Counted from the first letter of the stretch, positions 12,499 through 26,900 are shown. The stretch is 64,000 nt of DNA from Annulohypoxylon bovei var. microspora (GCA_022836615.1 MU405211.1:62001-126000); one strand, 5' to 3'. Notes: a model not told the origin generated them from the sequence alone. A program made the numbers and translations.

Positions 12499-13328
12499 TC
12501 TGGGGGTACCCTACCCTACCTACCTAGGTACTCGGACGTAGAGTATGGAAGAGAACGAAAAGAAAAAAAAGGAAAGAAACATAGATGAAGAAAAAGGTAG
12601 TAAAGAAAAAAGAGAACGAGTAAAAACTTAGGTAGTGGGCGGGTTGCTTGGCTACCTAGTCGGAGGGGTATATGAGCCCTGGAGGCTTGCTTGCCGTAAC
12701 TTTAAGGAGCTGGACACACAAGGACGGACGATAAGCTTGTATGGACGATGAAATAGCCAGACTGATAGGCTAGGCACCCAAATAACATGAACGAAAGCTT
12801 TTACGCTGAATTTATCTTGGCATATGAAACTATTACTCCTGTCCTAGGTACTCTATCTCTAGACTATGGTTCACTTGAGACTAATCTCACAGGCAAAGAG
12901 TACATAAGACAACTAGGTGGGTGGATAAAGTATTAGATTACTGGTATATAGGCTGGTCTATCATGAGTCGTCCCGCCACGAATTTCAGACGTGCCCCCCT
13001 CCAAATCCATCCCACAGATCTTTCTCTAAGTGGCAGGTCTTTCTCTTATCCAAAAGCTGAGTCTTATCTTTCTTGCGAATCCAGGTGCGCCCCTTTCCCA
13101 TCTCAAACCACACATACGAAATGGTGATTCTGAAAATATACAATCCATACCGTCTCCTGCTTTAAGGGACCTCTCAATATTAGGCGGAAAAGTTATCGAG
13201 GGAAAGAAACGTTTCCCGGAATCCAAAATGACAACGAGTTGTTTTTTGTTGTCCCTTGCACATGCTCCATTTTGTGTAGCCAAATATAATAATGCTAGAT
13301 ATAGCCTGGTAGAATGCACATGCGCCCT
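12499..13328. other. convergent intergenic region
   Basis: Tail-to-tail spacer between lumazine synthase and the next minus-strand gene. It contains one TACCTAGGTA palindrome at 12521-12530 just past the stop, followed by an A/G-rich stretch (about 12545-12625) likely to be 3' UTR. No gene seen. Confidence 0.6.
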
Positions 13329-16268
13329 TTAGTTGATAAGTGCTCCAATATCGTCCCCGAAAGTCTTCTTGGATCGCCAAATACTCTTCTTCTTCTCCCT
13401 CTTCGCTTTCATCGCTTCCCATCCTTGTTCATCGTCGTCGTCATCCTCCTTGTTCATCGGCGACACTTTTACCTCAGCTTGAAGCTTCGAGTGTAGAGTC
13501 GGCAAAGCGCCAGACATGGTAGACGTTCTCCCATGATCGAGCATTGTGACGCTAGAAACCGGTCGATAACGTCCGGGTAATCCGATGTTGCTGCGCTCCG
13601 AAGGTGCAATTGAAGGCGCATAACCTTGACCCTGAGCGCGAATCGATGGCGCGTAACCAGCCTGCGGAGCTTGGAGCCACGACGCTGAACTTGGCTGAAC
13701 CAGGCTCATCGTCCGTACTTGGTTGTCACCTCTCGGCAAATCTAAGTTCATCCCATTGCCCATATTATTTCCCATCATATCACCCATAAATGAATTCCGT
13801 GGCATATCTGCTAGAGAGCCCATTGAATGCGTTGGCATATGCCCTTGAGGTCGGAAAGATCCTTGCATCTGCTCCTGTCCTTGTCCCTTCTCTGCCATCA
13901 TTTGCATAAACTGCATTTGCATCTGCATGAACTGCTGCATCTGTTGCGACATCTGCATTTGCATTTGATCACCGGGAGTTAGCATTTGGTTGGGCATTTG
14001 GGGCATACCCATGGGGTACATCATCTGAGGAGGAATTCCGTTTATAGGATCAAAGCCTCCATTCATCCGCATCCCGTTCGCTGGAATGTTCCTCGTGTTA
14101 TCGAGGGCTGGGCTACCACGCCGCATTGCTCTCGAACGTTCCTCGTTGGCAATCACACCTACCAGGCCTCCGGTAGGTACTGGCGGGTTGGGGATAGCCG
14201 CAACACCCCCTCCTAGAGCAAATGATTCCCTTGGAGGTTGGTTAATCAAGCCTGCACCGAGGTATGGATCCTGGGGCAATTTTCGAGCAAATGGGGGAAG
14301 ACGACCTCCATTAGCCACACTGCCTTCGCCCATGACAGATCCTGCCCCTCCAACATAAGAAGGCTGTGCGACAGAAGCTCGCAAGTTGGGGTTAGACGAC
14401 ATGGTAGTGAGTCGCGTCGGCGGCCGATTCTTGTTAGGAAATCCGTGTGCGGCAAGAATTGCTAAGGGCACTTCCTCATCCGACTCGGAGCCATCGGAAG
14501 GAGGAGACGGGGATACGCCTTGGGTAGGTCCATCGTTTAGTACTAGATTTGGTGTGCTCATCGATATCGAGATGCTAGGGTGAGAGACATGGCTGCTCGT
14601 GTTTGCGTTTGTGTTTGTATTAGCGTTCGCATTCGCATTCGCGGACTCGCCCGTCACCTTCATCATCTGTTGTCGGTAAACCGTCATGTGAGCTTCTTGC
14701 TTCTTCCTCTGTTTGACGAGCTGCCTTGTTTTTTCCCGATCATCTTCGTCGTCGTCATAGTTATCCTCTTCCTCCTTGCCTGACTCCGGATCATCGGCTA
14801 GTCCCATTATTTCCTCTCGAGCTTTGTCCTGGCGATACTTCTCAAATTCCGCAGGAGTCATAACCTTGTTCTGTGACTGGTTGTTCGTGCGACCATTCTG
14901 TTTAGGAGCGTATCTAGGGCGGCTGAGTGGTCTATCAAACATATTGTCATCGTCAACCTTAGCACCAAACCGGGACGATTTAGAGTACGGCTCGGTATGG
15001 CTGGATCTCAATTCCGATATATCATCTTCATCCCTCCTATATCGGGTAGATTTGCTGCTAGAACCTGATACTTCGTTAGACAGGTACTGAGTAGCCGCAA
15101 TCGAATCTCTCAGCAGTGTCGTATCTTCGTCATCTTCGTCCGAACGTCGCCGCTCTAGAGGACTCGTGTTATGTCTCGGCACGGGAGGCGGCCGCAGATC
15201 ACTAGCGGCGGGAGGCGAGGTTAAGGTTCGGCCAGAACTTAGCAGTCCATCATTCGAATGCTGACTATTCCACGAATGCTGCGGAGGCTCGATAGGAGCG
15301 GTATTGTCGAGATTAAGCGGGGAAGGCTGACTAACTCGGTTTGACATCAAGCCTTTTAGCGTGGCAACACTGGCACGTTTATCGAATTTAAGCATGCTGC
15401 TTAGATCACCCCCTAGATCTAGCATGAAATCTCTATCTTCAACCTTCGGAGGTGTAGCAGTACTAGTAGTCGAGGAGGTCTCGGCTCGCGAGCGACCACG
15501 TGGCGTGCCAGGGTAATACTCATCAGGCATTGACGGCACAGCGGGGACAGATTCCTCGGCTGGTATCGTTGGCAAGGATGCCTTTTTGTTACCAAAAGAG
15601 AATGTCCTCCCTGCCTGCTTTAAGAAACCGCCAGCATTCTTGTGTGGTGGCGGAACGGGAGCCTCGGCCATTGATGTATGCTTTCTTCCAGTGTGGCGCC
15701 AGTCTTCCTGTTGTGGGAAGTCGGTTGAGGAAGGGGCCGTTGATGCGTTGCTGTGACGAGAAGAGTTATCGGAGGCTGTCTTTGTAGTGTTGGAACTTCC
15801 ACTACCGCTAGGGAGGATCAGTAAAATTGCACAACGCTAGGGGCTAGCCTAATATATATGCTTGCGGATGTCTGAGACAAATGCTGTGCTAAAATCTGAG
15901 TAACCGGGGGCGTAAAATTGACCCCTACGCCCAGGTCCGGGCTCCAGCTAGGCGAAGTAGCCGACCGGCTACTTGGATGTAAAAATAGAAAAGAAAAGAA
16001 AAGAAAAGAAAAGGCATAAAGATTACCTAACTTGCACGTACCGATTATTTTTCATTCCCGCGAAAAGATTGTCCTCCGCTACAAGATCAGAATGAATGGT
16101 GTGTCTAGGCGCAGCCGCCGTCATCCTGGCTAACCTGGCGCCGCCATCGAAAGATTTCCCATTGCTCACTTCCGATCTCTCGAGGACCCGAAATGAATGC
16201 TCCGCTATCGGTCCATTTGGATCTTCTGCGGTCGATTTCCGCCGGAAGGTGACTGGAAACCTAGGCAT
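13329..16268 (-). CDS. conserved low-complexity fungal protein, unknown function
   Basis: Two exons: a short first exon starting at 16268 (MPRFPVTFRRKST) and a long one from 15807 to 13329. The intron acceptor is CCCTAG at 15808. Two donors fit in phase: GTAATC after 16027 (906 residues total) or the stronger GTACGT after 16042 (901 residues). Visible features: a GGFLKQAGRTFSFG motif, a long disordered acidic/Ser region, a Met/Gln-rich stretch (QMQQFMQMQMQFMQ) and a basic conserved C-terminus with GWEAMKAKREKKKSIWRSKK. The first-exon motif and C-terminal motif look like conserved anchors in fungal homologues, but I cannot assign a function. No membrane segment or catalytic domain is apparent. 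Possibly a cytoplasmic scaffold or polarity-related protein (guess). Confidence 0.78.
15987..16013. repeat. (AAAAG)n microsatellite in intron
   Basis: About five AAAAG units lie inside the intron of the preceding gene, close to the alternative donor sites on the minus strand, where it reads as a pyrimidine-rich CTTTT tract. Confidence 0.85.
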
Positions 16269-19200
16269 ATAGATTGACTCGCCTGACGTTCTTCGGGGTT
16301 ACTACAAACCCATAAAACGAGCCAAGATCCGAAGGTTGCAGGTATCGACTCGCTCGTGTAAGATCTTTGGTGGTATGTAAGACAACGAAAGGAATTACAA
16401 TGTTAGATCGAATTGCCCGTCTCGAAGACTACGCCGGAGCTTAAATTCTGTTAAATATCTGAATATGACGCGAACAGGCGGGAAACTGCATAATGAGGAG
16501 AAATACAAGTCAGCAGTGTTTTGTGGAAATGTAACCGTCCATCCTCCTGGGTCCTGCTGTGGTGGGATAGCCGAGAAACACTCGTCTCTAAGCCCCAAAT
16601 GCGTAGGCAATGAGACCCTTTTTACTTCTTTTTCCTTTTGTTCGAGTAGGATAATGGGATGACGGGTCGAAGTTCATCGGAAAACTCGAAGGTTTACTAC
16701 TCCGACCAATCCTAAAAGGTAGATAATATTCTTGTGGTGAGATTGAAACGTCGAACCACTTGTAGAAATTCGTCCACTTTTGGAGAAACCTTTGTGATCC
16801 CCCCTTCTCGGTCTGCTAAATCAAGCAAATAGGTAGTTATCACTTACACAAATAAGATAATTAGGACTCGGTGGTCGAGTACAGCTTGCTAGCAAAATGA
16901 CGATCGCTTGCCGAGGTAGAAAGAACAGAGATGAACTTTATTTATTAATATAGTACGTAAAGTTGCAGGATCTGCGATGCGATGGAGAACTGCGAATCGA
17001 GGAACTGTTCAAACTAATAGGAACAGAAGCGGACTGAACGACGGTACGGGCAAACAAGGTAGAAAAAGCACGTTGTTGATCACGGTCAAAACGTGGTTAG
17101 TCTTCCGAAACACGACTTGGTACTGACGTGAAGCGGCCGAGCGAAGGGAACGATCGAAGGTACTCCGCGTTTTCAAGAATCAACGAGAGAATCCAGCGGT
17201 CAAGCAATATTATGGTCCTAATCCGCAGGCTAGACAGCGCTACGATTTAGGAAAGGTTTAAGGATGCTTGAGAGTGGCTGGGACAAGCAAACGAATGATG
17301 GATAGGTGAAAGAACGGAGAACGGAGTTGAGGAAGAAGAGAGGGAGAAAAAAAAATTAAAAGATAGGTGTGTGAGCGTTCAATGACGAGTGACGAGGAAG
17401 TATGTAGGTATGGTGTATGGTGTCAGTCAGGCGAGGCAGAGGCAAGAGCGAGACGTTATTTTTCCTACGTTCTCGCCAATGCTTAGGTACATACGTGATT
17501 CTTTCCAATCACGGGCAAAAAAAACCTGGACCTGGAAGGCTCTTGGCTCACCTATCTGCATGCGTACATAGTAGGATACTGTACATGCACAGGTACATTG
17601 GGTATTGAATGGATTGTATGGTATGGAATTGTGTAATCCATCATGTCTATCCATACTAGACTCTATTTTTATGAGATTGTATGGAACTTGGCTGGAGAGT
17701 TCCAGTTCTATTGTGACCTAAATCTGCTAGCTCCCACATACCTTAGGTACATCTAGATGCGAAATGGTACATCGAATACAAAGGGTACTACTTCTTTTGG
17801 ACAAAATCGGGCGGTCGGTGGATGAAGAGTGGATCTAGAAGGATACGCTAGCTGCATTTGATCATGCATTGCACGATCAAGTGTCCAGGTACATAAGGTA
17901 CAGAGCCACGGGGCCTGCAGTTTCCCTCAATTGGCCGACGTTCTGGGCTCGCGGCAATAGATGACCTGCTTGGAAGGAGCGCTGGAAGAGTAAAGGGGGT
18001 TAATAAGTTTATGTTGGTAGAAAACGAAAAGATATTGGTCGCCACCCATCAATCTCGCTCCAACGTTCATCCAGTTGAGTCTAGAATTCAGGATGACAGT
18101 TGTGTAATAACGGTTTTGAACCCGGGGAAACGGTTACATCTTGAGTGCTTCACCTTGATGAATCGGACCAAGTCGAATAAGCAACCCGTTAGTGCTCCAT
18201 CTGCCCCATAGATATATGTACTGTACGTATTGTACAAATCATGGACCAACTGCATATCTGTGGGCACTGGGCTGATAAAGCCAGGAAGAAAGGCGCTAGA
18301 ATCGGCGAAGTACTGCTAGGGGTAGCGAAGCTAACTGGGGAACCATAGGACCCTAACGGAGAACGATTTACCTTGGCTATCGCTGAGATGGCATGCAATG
18401 TGTTGTACGGAACGGCAGTCTGTCTGAGCAGTCTACATTTGTAGCAGTTCACCTGCCAACCTCCAACCTCCTTTAGAAATCGCCAATGTATGCACGCGCT
18501 GACGCCACTAGGAATGCATGTGTCATACGCGCGCACTTGGTAGAATTGTACCTGATGATTATTCTCCGGTACCTGTAGTGACCTAGATATTTACTAGGCA
18601 AGTAACTATATTCTTCTAGAGTCACTAATTAAGCACGCCGGATAGACTATAGTCGGCAGTAGCGGCGTATGTTGAAAATTCACTCGGTTGTTATTGAGAT
18701 ATTTTTCCTCAAGCAAAAAAGTTGGCGAAAAAGCGCAAAAACAGATGTCGTATTCCAACTTCAAACTTGTTTAGTTCGTTAATGTGACGATTTATGTAAA
18801 GGAGCTGTCAAAATTTCAACCAATCATAGGCTAGCTCCACTAACACGAGGGTTTGCATAACGGAAATGATTAACAAAGACCCATAGAACTGCCAAGCCCA
18901 ACTCGAGCTGAATTCGAACAGAGCCTCTAATGATTAAGTAGCATGAAATCGACTTACCCACAGCACCGCCTCAAAGCTTTATATGAACGCTATGCTGCCC
19001 ACTGCCTTTGCATCAACCGAACAAAAGACCCGTGCGGGGTGTTTAGAACGTTTTATATCAAAAACTGTAGAGTTTAGGAGATAACTTCAGATCGCATAAT
19101 CATGGAGGAAGAAGTTAGATATAAATATTGAATGTCATAATTAACCTTAACTTTAGCGAAGTGATGTTGATGATAAACTCCAAGCTTATTTCGCGATGTA

Positions 19201-22200
19201 CCTACCTAATTGATCTTGTACTACCTTTCGGTTGCCGTTCTACCGTTCTACTAGATGCTAGTCTTTCCCAGGATTGCCCATCGAGCCGTTGGCGCCGGCC
19301 AAGGTACGAACCGTTCGTTTGGAAGTATCTACTATCTACGCAATATAAGTAACGTCGGACGGTTTATCTCTGAGAGTCCGAGTAGGTAGCATGTCCGTTC
19401 AACGTAGGTACCTTAAGCTAAAGAGGCAACTAGCGTAAGCATGCATATATAGTGATCATGATGTGTACACGATAAAAGTATGTGTGTATGTACCTACCTA
19501 CCTATGCAGGCATGGAAGTTTCTTAAGCTTTCAATTGTCTCGGTCCGTCAAATGGCGCTTAAATTGATATTAAGACATTCCTGGTGTATTGCAACACCTA
19601 TTGCTCTCTTGAACCTCTTTTTAAGGCAGCGCCCCGCAGCCACGAAGATGTCATGCTACCTCTGCCGCAACCATCCAAGGTAAAATAAGCATCAGATCAA
19701 CTCAATTCTTTCACTCCTCAATTCAATCTGAACTTGCGGTAAACATTTACGGCATTAGTATTGAGCTTGGCTTAAGTTGACCCCCTTTGTCTCGGATCAA
19801 AAACTTTTGCATCTCGTTTGATGTTTACAGCTGTACTACCCAGATACTTACTTAAGCTGACCAAGCGCTCGAGCAACGCGGCGGTTACCAGCTTAAACCC
19901 CACGTGTTAAATCCGCATGCGAATGGTACTTACGAATACATTCCCTCAATTCGATATACATTTCTGATCTTTGGTGGTTTAGTGGAGCGGTCCCTGCGCA
20001 AGAAGGCAAGGTATCTAAGGTACATATTTAGACCCGAAAGCTAGGGGGAGCCATGTTTAAGTACTATGTATATATAACCCCCCTCCAAAGGACCGGATCT
20101 ACTTCTCGTATTCGTCCATTTTAAAACCTGAAAGCCGCTTTTTTTGCCCCGGACCGCATTGTTGATTATCCCGTTCACGACTCGGATAAATATATATATA
20201 TATGAGGGCTGAGCGGAACACTCCATATTCACGGACTCCACGACATGCATCGTCGATCTTCGATTCATAAGAATGGGACTTTGCCTTGGAAATCCATTCA
20301 CTCTGATGCTTCTAGACGTTTTACATACGTAGCCAGGTACTCCATTATGATCGCTCAGGGGTTCACTTGGCTAGTGTAGCTATCCAATATTTCTTAGCGT
20401 CGGTGGGCCACGCATCCAGGGGTTCCAAAAGCTCAAAGGCTCGAAAAGACCGGCAGCCCGGAGATCACTGATCTGATCTGACGTGGGAATCCGGATACTA
20501 CCATCTCCTTATATTATACGTTTACGCGACTGCGTGAGTCCATAAGCTGCTTACGTACCTACATACCTAGGTACGTTGTTGTGAGTTTGATGTTAGACTG
20601 AGTGGAGCATTTTCTTGCTTGATCCTAAGGAAACCAGATACCAGGTTCAATAACAAGGCAATGTCTAGTGTCTAGTATCCAGTGGTACAGGAGACGGGTA
20701 TAACCGACCCAGATTGGACATGAAAAGCGCGCCCAGTGATGAACTTCGAAAATAAGTAAATAAACCTACCTACCTACTCAGACGCGCGCGAGAGTGCCAG
20801 GCAAAATGGTCACAGACCAGAGGATCGATCAATTAGACCAGCCCCGGGTCTCTTTAACTTCCCACCCCGCCGCCAACGCAGCTGATTAAGCCTTTTCGAT
20901 CCTTCTTCACCTATGGTAATTGATCTTCGGGCAGATCTTCGCCAAGCGAAATCATCTTTAATCTTCTGCGGACGTACTGCTCCAGCAACAAAGCTTTAAA
21001 GACTCATATGCATGCCAATGACATCAACCACGTTACTATGGAATGCGGGTGTCTCTGCACTCGTCGACGCAGAGAGAAAAGACGGTGGCTTACGTAACGG
21101 ATCCCGTTGAGGTCTATGGTGTATCTAGGGTCTAGATTTTCAAAAAGCCTATATATTTGAATAGGCAATTAACACCATATCGATCTGGTAAGGAGACCCA
21201 ATCTTTGTTGACCCATAGGCACGAACGAGGCTGTTAATTGGATCTACGAGGTCCAAATAAAATGACGTCCAATACATACCAGCATTTCAGCCTTAAATCG
21301 GCTGACTACGCTCCCAAGTGCCGGATAGCTTCATGCAAGTACCACATATAGCTAGAGCCAGCCAGAACTTAAGTTGTCGGGCCCCTATCTGAGGCCATTC
21401 TGGCTATCTCGCACCTGAGGATGTACAGTACCCAAGCTTGTTAGAGGATATTGCAGAGCTAAGCCTTGGTAAGGTCTTTAACCACATCCATAGATGTACA
21501 AGAGTTCATGTTAAGGGAGCTATTAGATTTTTCTCAGATTAAACTAGCTATATTCAGTCTTCTAAGGATACCGAGGTATGTGCACAATTTCCATATCAGA
21601 AGTCTTGCCAAGGCGAGATGCTACCGAGAACCATCATCCATCCTAAATCAATATAATAGACGCCCGCCTCAACGAGAGGTTGCTCTAGGGCCCCGAAAAT
21701 AATATGGTGTGGTTATGTCTGGATATGTGCGAGTCCCCCTTAGAGCACATTTGGTTAATATGTGCCTGTCACCCAAGTGCGTCTGGGGAGGCACCCTCCC
21801 GCCTAGCGAGCGCTAGCTTCGATCTCCTAGACATTTCTCTAGGTAGAATAGAAGGCTGTTCACGTCTTCCCTGATGTCAGCCACCCTAACCCTCACCTCC
21901 AGCCAGGAGGGAAAATGCCCTTCGTTTACCTTTGTCCTTTTGGCTCTTGGGCTTCGCCATCCGTCGTCCGGTTGACAAGCCTGCTGTTGATTCATCTTGA
22001 TCATCTACGTTCATATGCCCAAAGGCATTAGAAGAAAGTCGGAATCCCATGATCCCTAACAAGTGCATCGGGTTGCTGAACGCGACCGCCTGCTGTTAAA
22101 AGATAATGACCCGAGCCATTAATGAGACCGTAACCTAGTCAACTAGTAACCTAATTAGTGACTATAGGTTTCCCATATCACTAAATAGGAGTGTGAAAGT

Positions 22201-22859
22201 TGCTGTATAGCACCCCAATCTCGTGAATGTTTGTGTTGTAGGCCGTATTGTACTACGGACCCGATGAAGCCGCCTCTGTTTCTTATCCGGACGTATGCAA
22301 GTGACTAAAATATTAGTCAATGAATTAAGTCTTCAAACTGTTGGCTGGGCAGCCAAAGTTATTGTCAACAACATAGATAGGTTGACTTCTGGTTATTCAG
22401 GTCCCGAGTGAACAATGAAAATTGTAGTCGATGGAATTGATTGCGGAATCAATTTGCCAATGCGAGCTCCTTCAAGTTGTTCTCGTGAACTAGTTCCAGG
22501 CTATTATATGTCCCGATTTTGGCGAAATCTTGGTTTGTTCTCGCGATACTCTCGCGATACTTTCGCCATAATCGCAGCAGTCCTACTTCATGGAAGTCGG
22601 ACGCGCGGCACTGAGCCGTCCTTGGAAGTTATAGCAGCAGCCCTTAAATGCCCAGCACCAAGGACAACATGTATGGGCAGGTCGCCGCAACGCAACCATT
22701 TCGAAGTTCTGAGAAAGCCACCAGAACCAAGAGGCAAAGAGTAGTTTAATGAATGTGTGTGGCAGGGATGATCACTCCAAAGAGTTCTCATTGATAGTGA
22801 GATGAGTGGATGAGTCGCATCTCGTAGTGCGCAAGTAAGCCTACATAGACCTACTAGAG
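16269..22859. other. gene-poor region, no gene seen
   Basis: About 6.6 kb with only short, unrelated ORFs in all frames (longest about 115 codons) and no domain that I recognise. It has scattered CCTA/TAGG words, one TACCTAGGTA at 20574-20583, a short (TA)n tract near 20193 and a doubled CTCGCGATA word near 22540. It may hold further decayed transposon sequence merging into the gypsy remnant to the right. Confidence 0.55.
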
Positions 22860-23907
22860 GCCAGCTGGTAAAGAAGCCGTCATCAGTGGTTGCTTGATAG
22901 TTGCAATTAGCTTCATACCCTTTTAAGTCAAGAACATTAAGATGGGAAACTAGATAAAACTTACCAGTACTCAATACCGGTTTGCCGCCTTGTCTATTTA
23001 TCATCGAGGCCAACAGCTTCTTGACCTCGTACGATATCCATTCGTCGTTGTCCCCCTCTACGACAACCTGCCCTAGTATGGTCTTCCTCCATAGGGATAT
23101 ACCCCCTGTGGTATCTTGTAGAGTTGCGAAACCGAGACTACCTTATGAATCCTCAAATCACCCGGAATGTTGAACTCATATGCCAGGTCGCCGACTCTTC
23201 TGACCACTGAAAGGGAACCAACGTGTTGACTCAGTTGAGCCATCCGCCAACCAGTTTGTTAACGGGGGACGTGAAATGTACCATGTCCCTAGAGCCTAGT
23301 ATCCTAGGCTTTACTACCTATTTTGAATAATCCTTAGCATTAAGATCTTATATAGAGTGAGTTTGAGGGGGAAATAAGACTTACCCAAGAAGGGACCATC
23401 CACGATTCTGCTTGTGAGTAGCAATACCCCATAACCTGTCGGATCTTCACCCTTCGTCTTTAGTTGATCTAGGTGTTCACCCTCATGACTGAGGTCTTGA
23501 AACCACCCCCTTTTTTCTCTTGAGGCATATGTGCCAGACCATCTAACCATATGAAGGTAACGTAATTGTTCCCAAACACCTAGAAGGTCCTAATTAGTTT
23601 CAACATATTTCCCGTCAAAACGTTTCAACTTGGGTTTGAAGAATAAACAGAACTCATTGAGAATATGATGATAGGACATTCTTACCTGCATTCTTAGCGC
23701 CACGTCTCTTTAACATGGGTTCAAACTCCTGAATACAGCCTACCAAACACCTACTCACAAGGTGTGTGCAGACAATTATTAGCTCCCTGACATTGCTTAT
23801 CTCGTGGGTACTTGTTTAGCGTGTCGTATGCGAGTTTGTTGACCCGTCTCACGACTCGGAAGGGGCCTGCATATTGCTGTCTCACCTTCCGTCCCGGAAT
23901 CGTGGCT
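22860..23907 (-). mobile_element. degenerate Ty3/gypsy retrotransposon 3' ends (integrase C-terminus and chromodomain), two partial copies
   Basis: On the minus strand, 23907-23822 encodes IPGRKVRQQYAGPFRVVRRV followed by NKLAYDT, the integrase C-terminal module typical of chromodomain Ty3/gypsy elements. About 300 bp further (23565-23448) a chromodomain-like stretch reads HMVRWSGTYASREKRGWF. A second copy begins near 23216 with SVVRRVGDLAYEFNIPG then LRIHKVVSVSQL, and continues in a shifted frame with VEGDNDEWISYEVKKLL and a further chromodomain-like tail to about 22860. Stops and frameshifts interrupt both copies, so neither is functional. No LTR, reverse transcriptase or gag was recognised. 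Confidence 0.72.
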
Positions 23908-26900
23908 GTCGACAAGTCATATCCTTAATACAGGATTAAGGAGGTTCTTTCGGCGATGCAAAAGTGGACTTGTGCTTTCCGTTCAAGTATCTCTTTGACA
24001 TTGTAGAGGCTATGGTGATCTTGTCGTGAATATTAATTCAATGTGAAGTACTAACTTGGTTGTCGGCGATGTTTTGTGAGTTTCCGGTCACCCATTTCCC
24101 TTTGTACTTTAATATGCCTTTGCGAGCATATTCTCCTCGGCGATGTTACCAGGAAGAATTATTTGAGCAGGGACCGACTATGGTTAATTTCAAACGTTCT
24201 CAATGTCAAGATATTATATCATGAGTTTAAGACACGCTTGAAGGTTAGTTAGTACTGTAAGTAGATATCCTGCCAAATGTGGCATGTTGATCGGGAAACG
24301 CGCCCGATGCTGTAGCCCAGCATATTGTATGTTTTGAAGATGTGGGAGTGGTCGCTGAAACAAAACAGTTTTTGAATTAAGTGTAGAACTAGATGGCTTT
24401 AATTAGGATTAAGTCGTGTTGAGTTATGATGTTGTAGTGGGGAAAGAAAAGAAGGGAGGGTAGGATTGGATGGGAGAAGGTAGGTGCAAGCTTACCTTTT
24501 GGTACGAATGCCTCGTGCTAGTACATCCATTAAGGATTAGTGGGTATCCGAGATAAAAAGAGGAAACCAGGATGTTTCTTCGGTGTAGGTAGTCAATAAA
24601 TGTAAAGATATACACAAGATCAGATATCTTGATGTGAGTGCTCGCTGAGAACCTGCCCTTCTTGGGAGAACGGCGTTGGAGTTGGATTGATGTAAAAGAT
24701 GTTACGCCCTTGGGAGAAAGAAAGATGAAAAGAAGAAGCGTGATGAGGTACCTAAGGTACCTAACCATTAACTACCTAGTAGGCTGAACCTCATATGGTG
24801 ACAGCTGTAACAGTTGCCCCGCAACAGAAGAATAATAGATGGATATTCTTCTACTACTAGGTAGGTAAGGATGTGAAGAGGGTTGACATAGCAACTCGTA
24901 GAGATGCTGCATTGAGCTGTAGCTAGCTAGGTAGTGGAAGATGGAAATTAGAAGAAAGGAACAAGAAAGCCCTGTTGTGAATTTCCAGAATTTATATCGC
25001 GTAGGGTGTTTGTGGGAACAGGGCATAAGTAATAGACACCCACCTGTGACCCATTCTTTCAAGGTTTTGAGCAATTATTCACAAGATTGGGCTCCGGCGA
25101 TTTCAACCCAGCACACGATGTATGATTTAGTTTGAGTATTGGGGTAGGTGGTTTGAATGTTAAGTGCAGCGATGTAGAGTGTGCGGATATATGTATGGAG
25201 TAGGGGCGTCGAGTGTAGGAAGGAACGGCGATTAGCTAGGGAAGGACCATTAAGTTTCGGAAGGTGCGCCGGATCTAGGAAGGAGCACCCAGGCCGAACT
25301 TGGGAAGGAGCAGGAATCCTAACTAGTAATGAGTGCTAAGTCGAGGGAAAGAACGTTGAGTCAAGGCGCCGATTTGAATGTACGAGATTCGTACAAAGAG
25401 CAAGTTTATGTCAAACTACTAGGAACCTAGCACAAGATCTATAGATATAGGAGTGATCTGTCAGGCTTATATACCTATGTAGATAGGTACCTAGGTAGGT
25501 ATGTATTAGAATATGCCTAAAACAAAAAAAGGAGTAGACATAGGTAGGTACGATTGGTGGCCTGCTGGCTTTCCTTTATATTGAATACTGATAATATCAA
25601 ACAAATCACCTTGATGATGCCACCCACAGCTTCTGCAGAGTTCATGTTAGTGTGCAAACTTGTCTCTAATGCCACCTAGTATTCCTGTCTCATAGCACAT
25701 ATATTTGAGACTTGTAAGGCCAGTCGTAGGTTAGGGTCTAGTTAAAACTACAGGATATTCGTAATATAATCAGGTCTGTATACTGTTGGAATGAATAGTG
25801 GGGGACTTTTATATATAATAAATGACATCTTAGCAATAATGCGTACATAATGGAAGTCAAGCCTCCTCCTTCACTCATGAAGCTTCGTTAATTGATTAAG
25901 TCACCATTTCATCCCAGATACCGTACATTTTACCTAGTACCTATGTATTTGGGTAATGAAGGTAGTGAACTAGATAATAGTACTTTAATACCAACGTGAC
26001 TTATATTGAATCTAGGTCAGTTAAATCAAAGGAAGTATATTTCATTTTCAATGATGTAGTTATTTATGATATTGATAGAACCAAGTCATTGTAGAAAGTA
26101 CGAAGGACTTCTGGATCTTCTTAATCCCCGAAACTTTAAGTTAGGTTAGATTGCTTAACATATCCTAAAGGTAATACTAAGGGGTATCCGGGCAAGCAAG
26201 ACTTAAAACAACTTGAGTGTCCCATACATCAAGGGACAGGTTGGTCAGTGGAGGGCGAAAAGTTAGGTATTAGTAAGGGCTGCTATTAGGTGTTAAAATG
26301 CCTGGTGATTTCAGGGGTAAAGTGAGGGGCAGGCTAGTGTTCTTGAAAGGAATTCCTGAAGCTTTGGGGTTGCGTACTTCCCGGAATTATGTCCCAAGAG
26401 CCACTTGCCTTGCAGCATTTGGTGTAATCGGTATCTCTTTACTATCAATATCCGCTTTATGGACACACCGTCCTATGAATGTATATAAACCTACACCTTG
26501 AGCTGCTTACATGTTGTAACTATTCCTTGATTGGGTACCTATTCGCAAAGCTGCCTTGGCCTATGAGATAGGGTTTAGACGGTAGAATACACATAAACAC
26601 AGGTAACAGCCCAATGACGCCCACAGGGAATGGCTTTGATTTGCCGAGAGTATCTATAGGTTAGGTGAGCAGTATTCTACCTATTAAACCCTGTCTGCAG
26701 ACAATTGCCGGTCCAGGGGATGGTGTGGATGATGCAGTGTTGGGGACGGACTAAATATTTGTGGCTGCGGAGTCATATGGCAGGTATAGTCACTAGAATA
26801 TATTTGTAGATATTCTAAATAATATGTGAGTGGTTTTCTATCCTTTTGATGTAGTTCCGTAAAGTCACGGGGTTCCCGGAGTTCGAAACATTGAATCGAG

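Noticed and set aside
18189..18536. 115-codon minus-strand ORF in the gene desert
   Set aside because: Has no domain and no neighbouring exon pieces; not distinguishable from chance.
22415..22744. 109-codon plus-strand ORF near the gypsy remnant
   Set aside because: Overlaps the minus-strand transposon-derived frame and shows no domain.
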